A stretch of 64,000 bases of DNA from Chryseolinea soli. Its GTDB lineage: Bacteria > Bacteroidota > Bacteroidia > Cytophagales > Cyclobacteriaceae. Position 1 is the stretch's first letter; every line of letters begins with the position of its first letter. The stretch spans positions 7,502,001 to 7,566,000 of the forward strand of contig NZ_CP032382.1 in assembly GCF_003589925.1 (NCBI RefSeq), read 5' to 3'. Shown here piece by piece: positions 1 to 8,238 of this stretch. The position numbers and the translations under genes were made by a program. The notes under the pieces were generated by a model, which saw only the letters and a list, made by a program, of their open reading frames with translations, ran no database searches and was not told the DNA's origin.

Positions 1-1
1 G

Positions 2-97
2 ACGATTTTGGCGGCTAATTTTAAAATTATTTCAATAAATAGGGCAAACGGCCAGAGATTCTCGGCATCGTTTGCGGCCTCCATGAATTATTTGTAA
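2..97 (+). CDS. C-terminal fragment of an upstream gene (partial)
   Basis: One plus-strand frame is open from the window edge to a TAA at 95-97 and ends in NRANGQRFSASFAASMNYL, which reads like ordinary protein rather than random sequence. No family is recognisable from about 31 residues. A competing frame stops at 16-18. The assignment rests only on frame openness and composition. Confidence 0.35.
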   Translation, partial: TILAANFKIISINRANGQRFSASFAASMNYL

Positions 98-124
98 CTA
101 GGCTATGCAAGAAACCCTAAACCT

Positions 125-670
125 CTGAAAAAGGCATTTGCCATATTCTTCCTGTCGATCTTCCTGTTCAACATAGGAGGATACTACCTGGTCTATTGGG
201 TGGCCAAATCCCGGGCGCAGAAAGATCTTCTCGTTCGCCTGGATGCAGACAATTATTCATCAAACGACCTCGTGGTCTTCTCCGTCCCTACCATTTCGCT
301 TCCTTACACCTTACAACAACAGGGCTACGAAAGGGTGAATGGCGAATTTGAATACCAGGGCGAGTACTATAGCCTCGTGAAGCAACGCCTTGAAAATGAC
401 ACGCTGTTTATGGTGTGTATCAAGGATCATCATCAGAAGAAACTGGTCAAGGTACTGAACGAGTATACCAACCTGGCCAATAACTTACCCGCAAGCGCAC
501 ACCATACCCTGGATTCCTTCGGAAAACTATTTAAGGACTACACGTCTGCAGAATCAGCGGCTATATCCGCCGGTGCAGGTTGGTGTATCCTACTTTCCTC
601 CTTTGTTGAAAAAGACTATTCGCTGCTCCAGCGCAATGAGCCTGTGCTCTCCCCTCCTCCCCGAGGCTAG
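125..670 (+). CDS. Hypothetical membrane-anchored protein, non-ATG start
   Basis: Function unknown. The frame is open from base 98. The first in-frame ATG/GTG-type codon is a GTG at 200, but the preceding codons encode a clear hydrophobic segment (KKAFAIFFLSIFLFNIGGYY), so the true start is probably upstream. CTG at 125 directly before AAA AAG GCA is the best candidate; it would give about 181 residues with one N-terminal membrane helix and a soluble extracytoplasmic domain. The short peptide ATG 105 to TGA 128 in another frame overlaps this CTG by CTGA, the overlap pattern seen in translationally coupled genes. The C-terminus ends in a Pro-rich tail. The start is inferred, and the gene could equally begin at a sequencing-altered ATG. 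Confidence 0.6.
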   Translation: MKKAFAIFFLSIFLFNIGGYYLVYWVAKSRAQKDLLVRLDADNYSSNDLVVFSVPTISLPYTLQQQGYERVNGEFEYQGEYYSLVKQRLENDTLFMVCIKDHHQKKLVKVLNEYTNLANNLPASAHHTLDSFGKLFKDYTSAESAAISAGAGWCILLSSFVEKDYSLLQRNEPVLSPPPRG

Positions 671-681
671 CCATCTCCCTC

Positions 682-715
682 ACCTTTTCACTGCGAAAAG
701 GTCTATTCTCTTTAT
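682..715 (+). terminator. Possible intrinsic terminator
   Basis: A perfect 8-base stem (accttttc / gaaaaggt, 682-689 and 695-702) with a 5-base loop lies just after the stop of the first complete gene. It is followed by a pyrimidine-rich but not pure T tract (tctattctcttt). Confidence 0.45.
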
Positions 716-830
716 ATGACAGTAAATTTCAATTGGTCTGATCCAAGGGTTTGATCCGCTTGGTACGATTGCAATTTGTTGTCGTCTTTACTAATCAAAA
801 TCTTATTCCATTTGCCAAAATTTTACTCCA

Positions 831-2051
831 ATGAAAAAATATATACAAATTTCAATGCTCTTGTTTTTCATCTGCACCGGCGCTGGCGTTTTTGCCCAGG
901 GTTGTGTGGCTGTTCGCGCGATGGGCGGCATTAACCCCTTGTCCGCTACGGGTTATACCCTTCCTAAAGGTCATTTTCAGATCGGAACAAACTATCGCTA
1001 TTTCCATTCCTTCAGACATTATGTAGGCACAGAAGAACAAACGCAACGCCAACATACCGGCGGTGGCTTCGACGCAAACGGAAATGAAAAAGGAAACGCT
1101 GTCAATATCTATTCACACGCGATCGACCTCAGCATTTCCTATGGTATCAGCGACCGTTTCCAGGTGAACCTGGTGATCCCTTATGTTCACAATGAACGTT
1201 CGCAGGTATTGGCCACCAAAAAAGATCCCGCAACCGGTCAGACCTTAGAAGGAACCCGCTACAGTGTGTATGCTCAAGGACTCGCCGACATCCGGATGAG
1301 TGCAAACTACTGGGTATTTGATCCTGCCACACATCAAAACGGAAATTTGATGGTTGGCCTTGGTGTGAAGCTGAACACGGGAAGTCATTCCAAAACCGAT
1401 GATGCCATTGCATTGGATCCTACGACGAAGCAGGTGATCACACAAAATCAAACGATGGACCAGGCCATTCAGCCCGGCGATGGTGGCATTGGCATTTCCG
1501 TTGAAATGCAAGGATTCAAACAAATCTACAAACGCATCTACGCTTTCGGTACCGGCTATTACTTGTTCAACCCCAGAGAATCCAATGGCACTTTCAAGTC
1601 AGCGCCCACCGTCGTAAAGGATGCAAATGGAAATGTCCTTGGAACGCTGACGGGCTACAATGTTTATGCTTCACCGGATCAGTACTTTGTACGCGCAGGC
1701 TTCATGACGGCTGTTGGAAAGAACAGAAACGTGACATTGTCTGCTGCCGGAAGATTTGAAGGCATCCCCGCCTATGATGCCTTTGGTGGACAGGTTGCCT
1801 ATCGCAGACCCGGCTATGTTGTCGCCGTCGAGCCTGGCGTTTCCTATCGCAACGGAAAGCATAGCGTAAGTTTGTTCGTGCCCTTCAACCTGGTGAGAAA
1901 CCGCATTCAAAGTGCCGCCGACAAAGCCAATCAAAACCTGCAAAACTCTGTGATCACGGATGAATCACAAAAGGTTCATGTGCAAGGTGATGCTGCCTTC
2001 GCTGATTATTCCATCAACGTGTCGTACTACTACCGGATCGGTAAGTCGTAG
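831..2051 (+). CDS. Outer-membrane beta-barrel protein
   Basis: The 406-residue product has a signal peptide (residues 1-22, cleavage after VFAQ). The mature part has alternating hydrophobic/aromatic strands, Gly-rich turns and an aromatic end (VSYYYRIGKS), as expected of an outer-membrane barrel inserted by BAM. Segments such as DLSISYGISDRFQVNLVIPY resemble the phenol-degradation MetA-like barrel family. The mature N-terminus GCVAVRAMGG carries a single Cys directly after the cleavage site, but the upstream residues FAQ do not make a good lipobox, so I favour signal peptidase I. Substrate unknown. It stands alone, bounded by a hairpin upstream and a strong terminator downstream. Confidence 0.7.
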   Translation: MKKYIQISMLLFFICTGAGVFAQGCVAVRAMGGINPLSATGYTLPKGHFQIGTNYRYFHSFRHYVGTEEQTQRQHTGGGFDANGNEKGNAVNIYSHAIDLSISYGISDRFQVNLVIPYVHNERSQVLATKKDPATGQTLEGTRYSVYAQGLADIRMSANYWVFDPATHQNGNLMVGLGVKLNTGSHSKTDDAIALDPTTKQVITQNQTMDQAIQPGDGGIGISVEMQGFKQIYKRIYAFGTGYYLFNPRESNGTFKSAPTVVKDANGNVLGTLTGYNVYASPDQYFVRAGFMTAVGKNRNVTLSAAGRFEGIPAYDAFGGQVAYRRPGYVVAVEPGVSYRNGKHSVSLFVPFNLVRNRIQSAADKANQNLQNSVITDESQKVHVQGDAAFADYSINVSYYYRIGKS

Positions 2052-2079
2052 TAGTTACCCCAAATGCAAGACCCTGTCA

Positions 2080-2111
2080 CGCTGTGCGAGAAATCGCACA
2101 GCGTTTTTTTT
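2080..2111 (+). terminator. Intrinsic terminator after the barrel gene
   Basis: A perfect 10-base stem (cgctgtgcga / tcgcacagcg) with a GAAA tetraloop is followed by eight T residues. It lies 28 bases after the stop codon at 2051 and insulates the next gene. Confidence 0.92.
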
Positions 2112-2113
2112 GC

Positions 2114-2143
2114 GTTGATAATAGATTGATTTTCATAATTTTG
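2114..2143 (+). promoter_or_regulatory. Bacteroidota-type promoter of the AraC gene
   Basis: A perfect -7 box TAATTTTG (2136-2143) is preceded by GTTG at 2114-2117 with an 18-base spacer, close to the TTTG / TAnnTTTG pattern known for the Bacteroidota primary sigma factor. The box ends 4 bases before the ATG at 2148, so the mRNA should be leaderless or nearly so. Confidence 0.6.
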
Positions 2144-2147
2144 CCAC

Positions 2148-3050
2148 ATGGCAACACGAAGCGTATCCAACGTTCCAGAATCCATTACAAAGGATCTGAA
2201 GCTGAAAGGTTTTAAGATACACGCATTACCGGAAACTGCAGATCTATCCGCTGCGAATGGCCGGCACGCGGTCGTTCAGGGAAGGCGCGATTTTTATAAA
2301 ATGGGTTTGGTAACCGGTGACATGACTCTTTATTATGGTGATAGGTTGTTAGAAATAAAGGATACCGTTCTGTTTTTTGTCAATCCCAATATACCTCATT
2401 CTGTTGTGCGTCATTCCAAAAAAAGAAAAGGCTATGCCTGTCTTTTTACCGAAGCATTTATTGCCAGCAGGGAGCGAACCGAGATCTTGCAAAATTCCCC
2501 GTTATTCAGGTCTGATGGAACACCCGTCATTCAGCTGGACAAAGACCAGGCTGCCTTCATGACCGGACTTTTTCAAAAAATGCTCTCCGTATACAGCAGC
2601 AATTATCGTCATAAGGACGAATTGCTCAAGAACTGTTTAGCCCTCATCATTCACGAAGCCTTAAGAATTCAGCCGCCACAAAACGGACGGCAACACAAGA
2701 ACGCGGCCACCAGAATTGCCTGGTTGTTTATGGAATTACTAGAAAGGCAATTCCCCATCGATAACACAGAACAGCCGCTCAGGCTCAGGACGGCACAGGA
2801 CTTTGCCGGGAGCCTTTCGGTCCATCCAAACTACCTTAACCGCTCCGTAAAGGATGTTACCGGCAAACCCACCTCTGTACATATAGCAGAACGTATCACC
2901 GCAGAAGCGAAAGCCCTTTTACTCTATACAGATTGGAGTGTGGCCGACATTGCCCATGGCCTGGGGTTTGAATATCCAACCTATTTCAACAACTACTTTA
3001 AACGGGTAACCGGTGTTACTCCCCAATCGCTCCGGAAACGAAAAGTTTGA
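2148..3050 (+). CDS. AraC-family transcriptional regulator
   Basis: The 300-residue protein has an N-terminal cupin-like sensing region (about 25-170) and a C-terminal double helix-turn-helix of the AraC/XylS type (about 205-300). The second HTH is evident in DWSVADIAHGLGFEYPTYFN and the end KRVTGVTPQSLRKRKV is canonical. An AraC gene next to an NAD(P)-dependent dehydrogenase/epimerase, here on the same strand 85 bases downstream, is a common Bacteroidota pairing, so it probably controls that gene. The effector is unknown. The promoter sits immediately upstream. Confidence 0.9.
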   Translation: MATRSVSNVPESITKDLKLKGFKIHALPETADLSAANGRHAVVQGRRDFYKMGLVTGDMTLYYGDRLLEIKDTVLFFVNPNIPHSVVRHSKKRKGYACLFTEAFIASRERTEILQNSPLFRSDGTPVIQLDKDQAAFMTGLFQKMLSVYSSNYRHKDELLKNCLALIIHEALRIQPPQNGRQHKNAATRIAWLFMELLERQFPIDNTEQPLRLRTAQDFAGSLSVHPNYLNRSVKDVTGKPTSVHIAERITAEAKALLLYTDWSVADIAHGLGFEYPTYFNNYFKRVTGVTPQSLRKRKV

Positions 3051-3134
3051 AAATCATACTTTATGGTTTGATTCTCGTTAGCGTGGAACTCCGCCCTATG
3101 TGGAACTTTGCCTCATAAATTTTAAATAAAAAGT

Positions 3135-3995
3135 ATGAGAGTTTTAGTAACAGGCGCCACCGGAAAAGTAGGCAGCAGATTTGTTTCACGCATTTTAGCG
3201 AAAGGCCATGACGTTCGCATCTTAGTGCGCGATGCTGTAAAAGCATCGGCATTGGTTGAACTCGGCGCCAAGGTTGTTATCGGGGATTTAAATAGCCCGG
3301 ATACTTTACCTCCCGCTGTAAAAGATATTGACGCGGTGATCCATATCGCTGCATTCTTCCGAAGCTTTACCGACAACGAAGGGATTATAAAGACAAATCA
3401 CGCAGGCACCGTAGCGCTTGCCCAGGCATCCATTGCTGCAGGCGTCAAAAGATTTATTTTCACGAGTACCGGCAATGTCTATCGCCCGGACAACCAACGG
3501 CCTTCAAAGGAAGACGATTCGCTTGACATGAATGACCCCAGGGCATACTCGTCCAGCAAAATTGCAGCAGAGAATGAACTCCTGGCGCTTCATAAAAGAA
3601 CAGGCCTTGACGTACGGGTACTGCGTCTAGGTTTTGTTTATGGTGATAGAGATCCTCACATCGAAGAGATCATACCTGTATTGAAAAAATGGAAACGTCA
3701 CTCCGGGTATAGAATGCACATGGTACATCATTTAGATGTTGCCCAGGCGTTGACGATACTGCTTCATACCGACGGGCTAAATGGTGAAATATTTAATGTG
3801 GCAGATGATGCACCGATTAGCTTATATGAACTTGTTGATTCTTTTGGGCTAGCCGGTGATACTTTCGATCCTACAGAAGGGCCATTGGCTAAGCCTTTTG
3901 AAGGGATCATGGACATTTCAAAACTTAGAAGCATGACCAATTTCAGACCACTGGTGCCGAGTTACTATGTAGCACGTGATCTGGATATTTTGTAG
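3135..3995 (+). CDS. NAD-dependent epimerase/dehydratase (extended SDR)
   Basis: Residues 3-14 ([12 protein letters not shown]) form the Rossmann GxxGxxG nucleotide-binding loop, GDLNSPD carries the acidic cofactor-discriminating region, and the catalytic YxxxK pair is Tyr138/Lys142 in [13 protein letters not shown]. At 286 residues it is the size of an extended SDR. The C-terminal substrate region ([19 protein letters not shown], then [10 protein letters not shown]) resembles nucleoside-diphosphate-sugar epimerases, but there are no sugar genes adjacent and the substrate cannot be named. Probably co-regulated with the upstream AraC gene. Confidence 0.85.
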   Translation: MRVLVTGATGKVGSRFVSRILAKGHDVRILVRDAVKASALVELGAKVVIGDLNSPDTLPPAVKDIDAVIHIAAFFRSFTDNEGIIKTNHAGTVALAQASIAAGVKRFIFTSTGNVYRPDNQRPSKEDDSLDMNDPRAYSSSKIAAENELLALHKRTGLDVRVLRLGFVYGDRDPHIEEIIPVLKKWKRHSGYRMHMVHHLDVAQALTILLHTDGLNGEIFNVADDAPISLYELVDSFGLAGDTFDPTEGPLAKPFEGIMDISKLRSMTNFRPLVPSYYVARDLDIL

Positions 3996-4028
3996 CGTCG
4001 AGTGAGGCGCTTGGCGAAATCCTTTCGA

Positions 4029-4269
4029 TGATCCCGGTAAAGGGTGGGCTTCAATGCCTCCGTTCGCTACATTCGCTACGCTCACTTCATTTGTTTAAAA
4101 GGATTGGCCGGGTGAGGCACGAAAGGAACCGACTAGCTTGAAGTCGGTTACTCTAAAGCTGCGGGAAACCGGCGGACTTGTCCGTCGTAAAGGTCGCCAG
4201 AAATAGAACGCAGGCACGAAGAGAAATTGGAAAGGTCGCCTTCGCTAAAGCTACGGCGACCGAAGGCGG
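4029..4269. repeat. Tandem repeat unit A next to tRNA-Ser
   Basis: First of two diverged tandem copies (starts 253 bases apart). Shared blocks are tgatcccggta, ggtgggcttcaat, cacgaaaggaaccgactagc, ggcggacttgtccg, ggtcgccagaaat and the palindromic block gtcgccttcgctaaagctac. It folds into at least three hairpins: AACCGACT/AGTCGGTT (4127-4149, perfect), GGCGGAC-TT-GTCCGTC (4171-4186) and GGTCGCC/GGCGACC (4234-4261). No convincing protein-coding frame is present in 3996-4532. Confidence 0.8.
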
Positions 4270-4281
4270 GATTACCTGCGG

Positions 4282-4534
4282 TGATCCCGGTATGGGGTGG
4301 GCTTCAATCCCATAAATGCCCCGTTTGCTGCGCTCACGCTATTTTTGTTTAAAAGAAATTTTGCTCGAGTGAGCACGAAAGGAACCGACTAGCCTAAAGT
4401 CGCCTACGCTAAACCCGCGGGGACTGGCGGACTTGTCCGCCGTAGGTCGCCAGAAATAAAGCTCACACACGAAAAGACAGGTAAGTTAAAATGAAAAAGG
4501 TCGCCTTCGCTAAAGCTACGGCGACCGAAGGCGG
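4282..4534. repeat. Tandem repeat unit B, abutting tRNA-Ser
   Basis: Second copy of the unit. It keeps the perfect hairpin GGCGGAC-TT-GTCCGCC (4426-4441) and the GGTCGCC/GGCGACC hairpin (4499-4526), which serves as the tRNA terminator. The unit ends exactly where the tRNA acceptor stem begins. A roughly 12-base length difference separates it from unit A. Confidence 0.8.
4494..4526 (-). terminator. Intrinsic terminator of tRNA-Ser
   Basis: Read on the minus strand, GGTCGCC and GGCGACC pair around a 14-base loop and are followed by TTTTT, a few bases after the tRNA 3' end. A competing pairing (CGCCTTCG with CGAAGGCG) spans the same bases, so two mutually exclusive folds are possible. Confidence 0.7.
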
Positions 4535-4618
4535 AGAGGGCGGGATTCGAACCCGCGATACCCTTTCGAGTATACACACTTTCCAGGCGTGCTCCTTCAA
4601 CCACTCGGACACCTCTCC
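4532..4618 (-). tRNA. tRNA-Ser (anticodon GGA)
   Basis: On the minus strand the sequence starts GGAGAGGTGTCCGAGTGG and ends with the matching 3' acceptor strand CCTCTCC plus discriminator G. The anticodon arm CACGCCTGGAAAGTGTG gives GGA, the T arm GCGGGTTCGAATCCCGC is intact, and the long variable arm (TATACTCGAAAGGGTATC) is class II as required for tRNA-Ser. It decodes UCC/UCU. CCA is not encoded (the genome continues CCT), so it is added post-transcriptionally. Confidence 0.97.
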
Positions 4619-4690
4619 ATTTTGGTGTTTTCGATGTTTTTCCTGGAAACGGGACGCAAAGAAATCAATAAAAATCGCAGTTTCCAAACC

Positions 4691-5758
4691 TCACGAGGTC
4701 AATTCTCCGGCCAGGGAGAGACCAATCAGCTCGCGGGTGCGTTCGGGGCCGTATTGGCCTATTAAAAGCATCAATTTGGAGACGGCGGCCTCGGTGGTCA
4801 TGTCGGCGCCGCTGATGACTCCAATTTGTTGGAGGCGTTTGCTGGTTTCGTAGCGGCCCTGGAGCACGCGACCGCCCGGGCATTGGGAAATGTTGAGGAG
4901 AATGATGCCTTGTTCGATGGCAACCTGCAGCTCTTCGATGAGCCACGAGAGCGTGGGGGCGTTGCCCGAGCCATAGGTTTCCACCACGACGGCTTTCAGG
5001 CCTGGGATGGTCAGTATAGCGTTGACCACCTGGCGGTTGATGCCGGGGAAGAGTTTGAGGATGGCTACGTTGGTTTCGAAAGTGTCGCGCAATTCGAGGC
5101 TGGTGGACCGGGGGGTGGAGCGGATCACGGAAAAGTTATAGTCGATCTTCACGCCGGCTTTGGCCAGGGGTGGATAGTTGCCGGAGTCGAAGGCGTCGAA
5201 TTGCATGCTCTCCACTTTCTTGGAGCGGTTGCCGCGCAGCAGTGCATAGTCGAAGTAGATGCACACTTCGGGCACGAGGGGAATGCCTTCCTGGCGGGCC
5301 GAAGCAATGTCGAGGGCGGTGATGAGATTTTCGCGGGCGTCCGAGCGGGGTTCGCTGATAGGGAGTTGGGCGCCCGTGAAGACCACAGGCTTGCTCAATC
5401 CTTCCAGCATGAAGCTGAGGGCCGACGCCGTGTAGGCCATGGTGTCGGTGCCGTGCAGGACCACGAAGCCGTCGTGGTTCGCGTATTGGTCGCGGATGAT
5501 GTTACCGATGAGACGCCAGTGCTCGATGTCGACATTTGACGAATCGATGGGGTGTTCGAACGAAACCGCCGTGATCTCGAGGGCGAGGTTTTTCAGCGTC
5601 GGCAATTGTTCGAGGATGTAGGGGAAGTTGAAGGGCACGAGCACGCCTTCGCGGTCGTAGGTCATGCCGAAGGTTCCGCCGGTATAAATGATCAGGATGC
5701 GGGCGCGCGACTTGCCCGGCAGCGCGGTATTGATGCTGACGGTGTTGAGGTTCATCAT
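4691..5758 (-). CDS. ansA: Type I L-asparaginase
   Basis: Hydrolyses L-asparagine to aspartate and ammonia in the cytoplasm. The 355-residue protein has both catalytic threonine motifs: TGGT at residues 26-29 ([10 protein letters not shown]) and HGTDTMAY, with the region [15 protein letters not shown] supplying the downstream catalytic residues. There is no signal peptide, which fits the cytoplasmic low-affinity type I enzyme rather than the periplasmic type II. The start ATG overlaps the stop of the upstream tatD gene by 4 bases (ATGA), so the two are translationally coupled. Confidence 0.93.
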   Translation of the reverse strand: MMNLNTVSINTALPGKSRARILIIYTGGTFGMTYDREGVLVPFNFPYILEQLPTLKNLALEITAVSFEHPIDSSNVDIEHWRLIGNIIRDQYANHDGFVVLHGTDTMAYTASALSFMLEGLSKPVVFTGAQLPISEPRSDARENLITALDIASARQEGIPLVPEVCIYFDYALLRGNRSKKVESMQFDAFDSGNYPPLAKAGVKIDYNFSVIRSTPRSTSLELRDTFETNVAILKLFPGINRQVVNAILTIPGLKAVVVETYGSGNAPTLSWLIEELQVAIEQGIILLNISQCPGGRVLQGRYETSKRLQQIGVISGADMTTEAAVSKLMLLIGQYGPERTRELIGLSLAGELTS

Positions 5759-6531
5759 ACGGAAAGGTTGAACAGGGCGAGGGCGTTACGGGTGGTCATG
5801 GATCGAACGTCTTCCAAGGGACATTTTTTTACGGTGGCAATCTTGTCCGCCACCAAGGGTATATACGACGGCTCGTTGCGTTTGCCCCGGTGCGGCACGG
5901 GGGCAAGATAAGGACTATCCGTTTCCAAAACCATATGATCGAGGCTCACGGCTTCCAGCACGGGCTCGAGTCCTCCATTTTTAAAAGTAGCCACGCCACC
6001 GATGCCCAGGTAGAATCCCAGTTTGATGATGCGCTCGGCCTGCTCCACGGTGCCGCCGTAGCAATGAAAGATCCCCGAGAGGCGTCCATCCTGAACCTTC
6101 TCCACCAGGTCGATGGTCTTGTCCAAGCTTTCGCGGCAGTGGATCACGATGGGGAGGGAATATCGCTTTGCCCATTCGATCTGCACGTTGAAAGCCTCGA
6201 CTTGCTGGTCCCAAAAGGTCTTGTCCCAATACAAATCGGTGCCGATCTCCCCTACTGCGGCAAATTTTCGTTTTGAAAGCCAGTTTTCCACGAGGTAGAG
6301 CTCGCGTTCGAAATCCTTCTTCACCGAACAGGGGTGCAGGCCCATCATCGCGATGCAGGTTTGGGGTGAGCGGCTTTCGAGTTCCATCATGCGGTCGATG
6401 GACGTGTGGTCCACGTTGGGCATGAAGATCTTGCCGATCTGCTGCTCCTCGCACCGGTGCAGCATGTCGGCGTAGTCTTTTATAAAATCCTCGTGATAGA
6501 TATGGGCGTGCGTGTCGACATAAAAATTCAT
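5755..6531 (-). CDS. tatD: TatD-family metal-dependent hydrolase
   Basis: A TIM-barrel amidohydrolase-fold protein of the TatD/YcfH DNase group. The metal ligands are visible in order: VDTHAHIYHE at the N-terminus, GEIGTDLYWD, VIHCRESLDK, FHCYGG and LETDSPYLAPVP. I place the start at 6531 (MNFYVDTHAH), about 258 residues; an in-frame ATG at 6546 adds five residues (MYFCG). It is followed by ansA with a 4-base overlap. Family members have 3'-5' exonuclease activity and are often annotated as tRNA or DNA quality-control enzymes; the exact role here is not deducible. Confidence 0.9.
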   Translation of the reverse strand: MNFYVDTHAHIYHEDFIKDYADMLHRCEEQQIGKIFMPNVDHTSIDRMMELESRSPQTCIAMMGLHPCSVKKDFERELYLVENWLSKRKFAAVGEIGTDLYWDKTFWDQQVEAFNVQIEWAKRYSLPIVIHCRESLDKTIDLVEKVQDGRLSGIFHCYGGTVEQAERIIKLGFYLGIGGVATFKNGGLEPVLEAVSLDHMVLETDSPYLAPVPHRGKRNEPSYIPLVADKIATVKKCPLEDVRSMTTRNALALFNLSV

Positions 6532-6654
6532 GCCGCAAAAGTACAAGTTCTCCGGGAGGATGCGCGCTTTGGGGTGGTAAGAAAATTGACGGATCTCCGG
6601 TTAGGTATTGTCTATGCACATATTGCGCATTATACATAGTCTTGTGTATGATCA

Positions 6655-6712
6655 GGGCTAAAGCCCGGGTGGGAATTACGTTAACCCAGACCTAAGGCCC
6701 GGGTTATTCGGT
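6655..6712. repeat. GC-rich short hairpin/direct repeat between tatD and dgkA
   Basis: Contains the hairpin GGGCT-AA-AGCCC (6655-6666), two CCCGGG palindromes in near-identical contexts (ctaaagcccgggtg and cctaaggcccgggtta), and AACCC/GGGTT pairing. There is no T tract on either strand, so it is not a standard terminator. Just upstream (6606-6648) lie other short inverted sequences. Confidence 0.4.
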
Positions 6713-6723
6713 AGACAAATAGG

Positions 6724-7071
6724 TTATAACAAATACTTCCGGAAGATGATGATGCCGATCACCACGGCCATACACGACACCACCAGCACGGCGCCGGCGG
6801 CGATGTCTTTGATCTTGCCCGCCAGCGGCTTTCGTTCCAGGGTGACCAGGTCCACCAGCGACTCGATGGCCGAGTTCATCAATTCCAACCCGATGACCAC
6901 CCCAATGCAGAGGATCACGATGCACCATTCCTCGGGTGTGATGCTGACATAAAACCCGGCACCAATCACCAACAACGCCACGGCGATCTGAGCCTTGAGG
7001 TTGCGCTCGCCGGAAATGGCCGACGATATCCCTTGAAAGGCATAGACGAAACTTCTTAAAAGGCTTTTCAT
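6724..7071 (-). CDS. dgkA: Diacylglycerol kinase / undecaprenol kinase family
   Basis: A small integral-membrane lipid kinase (about 115 residues from ATG 7071, MKSLLRSFVYAFQG). Three membrane helices are evident, with the family signature GERNLKAQI at the membrane edge and ELMNSAIESLVDLV containing the Glu, Asn and Asp residues that bind the nucleotide and metal. The shape resembles the Gram-positive DgkA group, which phosphorylates undecaprenol. It would recycle lipid carriers near the inner membrane, which fits the glycan genes nearby. An in-frame ATG at 7101 would add ten residues. Confidence 0.9.
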   Translation of the reverse strand: MKSLLRSFVYAFQGISSAISGERNLKAQIAVALLVIGAGFYVSITPEEWCIVILCIGVVIGLELMNSAIESLVDLVTLERKPLAGKIKDIAAGAVLVVSCMAVVIGIIIFRKYLL

Positions 7072-7125
7072 ATTTTTTTTGACAATGATGTAATCGAACA
7101 AGCAAACGCAACGAACGACATCAAA

Positions 7126-8238
7126 TTACTTCCCATCAACAAGTTCTTTTTGCCTTTGAGGTTTACCCAACGATTCAAATACGCTATCCAACGTGCCGGC
7201 TAACAACGCAGGGTCTGCGGGAGACTGTGTGAAGCCCTTATACTTTTTAGATTCCTCCAACGCGACGGCGAGGTTGAACCGGTGTTGTTCCTGCATGAAG
7301 GCCACGCCTTGTTTCATGAGTCGGGCCGCCAGGTATTCCTGTTCCGTCTGGCCTGGGGTGGGAACAAAGATCGCCCGCTTCTGCAAGGCACTCAAATCCA
7401 TCACCGTACTGAACCCGCTCCGCGCAATGACGCACGATGCCTGTTCCAACACGGTTTGTAGCGCCGCCCCGGAAAGGAAGTTAACACAATTATCATTGGA
7501 TTGCTCCTCCGCGGCAGCAGGAAGTCCCCGCACCACAAAATATCTCAGACCCGACGCCTTCACCTGCGGCACCACGATGTTCTCGAACACAGTGCGTTGC
7601 GGCTCGGGTCCGGAGAAGACACAGACCATGTCGTACATGGTCTTTGCCGTATGCGTTGGGATGAATCTTGATTGCGGGCCGATGTAGCGGACTGCATAGT
7701 TCGCCTGGTGTCTCCCAAAGGTGATCAAGTCTCCGGCCAGGGCATGATCGCCGGGAAAGTCGGGGATCCAGCATTCGGTGAACTTCCGGATGAAAGAATG
7801 GTTGATCCGGCGGATCCACGGGGCCATCCAACCAAAGCGTTTTGGCATGAGGATGTTGCTTTGATGCGTAATGAATATGCTGGGCGCCGACGCGGTCCAG
7901 CAGCCATAACGGTTGTCGGAAATGACGAGATCGAGGGCGTGCTCCTTGACATAGCGCTCCACGCAGGCATGCTCTTCACGGATGGCGCGTCTGAACTTTG
8001 AAAGTTGCCGGGCCATGCTCCAGGCCATGCTCCGCGTTGCAGGGTATGACGGTTGATAGCCGGGTAATTCCAGGAAGGTGAGTTGTGGAAACTCTCTCTC
8101 CAGGAGTAAGCGGGAATCGCCGCTGCCGGCAATAAACACTTCGCAGCCTCTTCGCTGCAACTCACGGATCAGCGGGATGCAACGGGTGGCATGCCCGAGG
8201 CCCCAGTCCAGCGGCGCTATCAGTACGCGTTTGGTCAC
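7126..8238 (-). CDS. Glycosyltransferase, MurG/GT28-like
   Basis: About 370 residues starting at GTG 8238 (VTKRVLIAPLDWGLGHATR). The GLGHATR loop near the N-terminus and the C-terminal donor-binding region (ARSGFSTVMDL, then TPGQTEQEYLAARL) are typical of GT-B enzymes of the MurG/undecaprenyl or glycolipid type. Acceptor and donor are unknown. The GTG overlaps the TGA of the upstream polysaccharide deacetylase (GTGA), so the two genes are coupled and probably modify the same glycan or glycolipid. A longer in-frame extension upstream exists only antisense-free inside the deacetylase gene and is not a credible N-terminus. Confidence 0.85.
   Translation of the reverse strand: MTKRVLIAPLDWGLGHATRCIPLIRELQRRGCEVFIAGSGDSRLLLEREFPQLTFLELPGYQPSYPATRSMAWSMARQLSKFRRAIREEHACVERYVKEHALDLVISDNRYGCWTASAPSIFITHQSNILMPKRFGWMAPWIRRINHSFIRKFTECWIPDFPGDHALAGDLITFGRHQANYAVRYIGPQSRFIPTHTAKTMYDMVCVFSGPEPQRTVFENIVVPQVKASGLRYFVVRGLPAAAEEQSNDNCVNFLSGAALQTVLEQASCVIARSGFSTVMDLSALQKRAIFVPTPGQTEQEYLAARLMKQGVAFMQEQHRFNLAVALEESKKYKGFTQSPADPALLAGTLDSVFESLGKPQRQKELVDGK

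Noticed and set aside
4029..4618. tRNA-associated integrated mobile element
   Set aside because: No integrase, no repeat of the tRNA 3' end as an attachment site and no foreign gene nearby; only tandem repeats are seen.
4404..4853. Reading frames across the tRNA-Ser gene and repeats (both strands)
   Set aside because: They translate the tRNA or the repeat hairpins and overlap asparaginase antisense; codon use and length argue against genes.
4826..5539. Long plus-strand frame (237 residues) opposite the asparaginase gene
   Set aside because: Antisense to a clear enzyme; His/Val/Asp-rich composition is the usual shadow of a high-GC coding strand.
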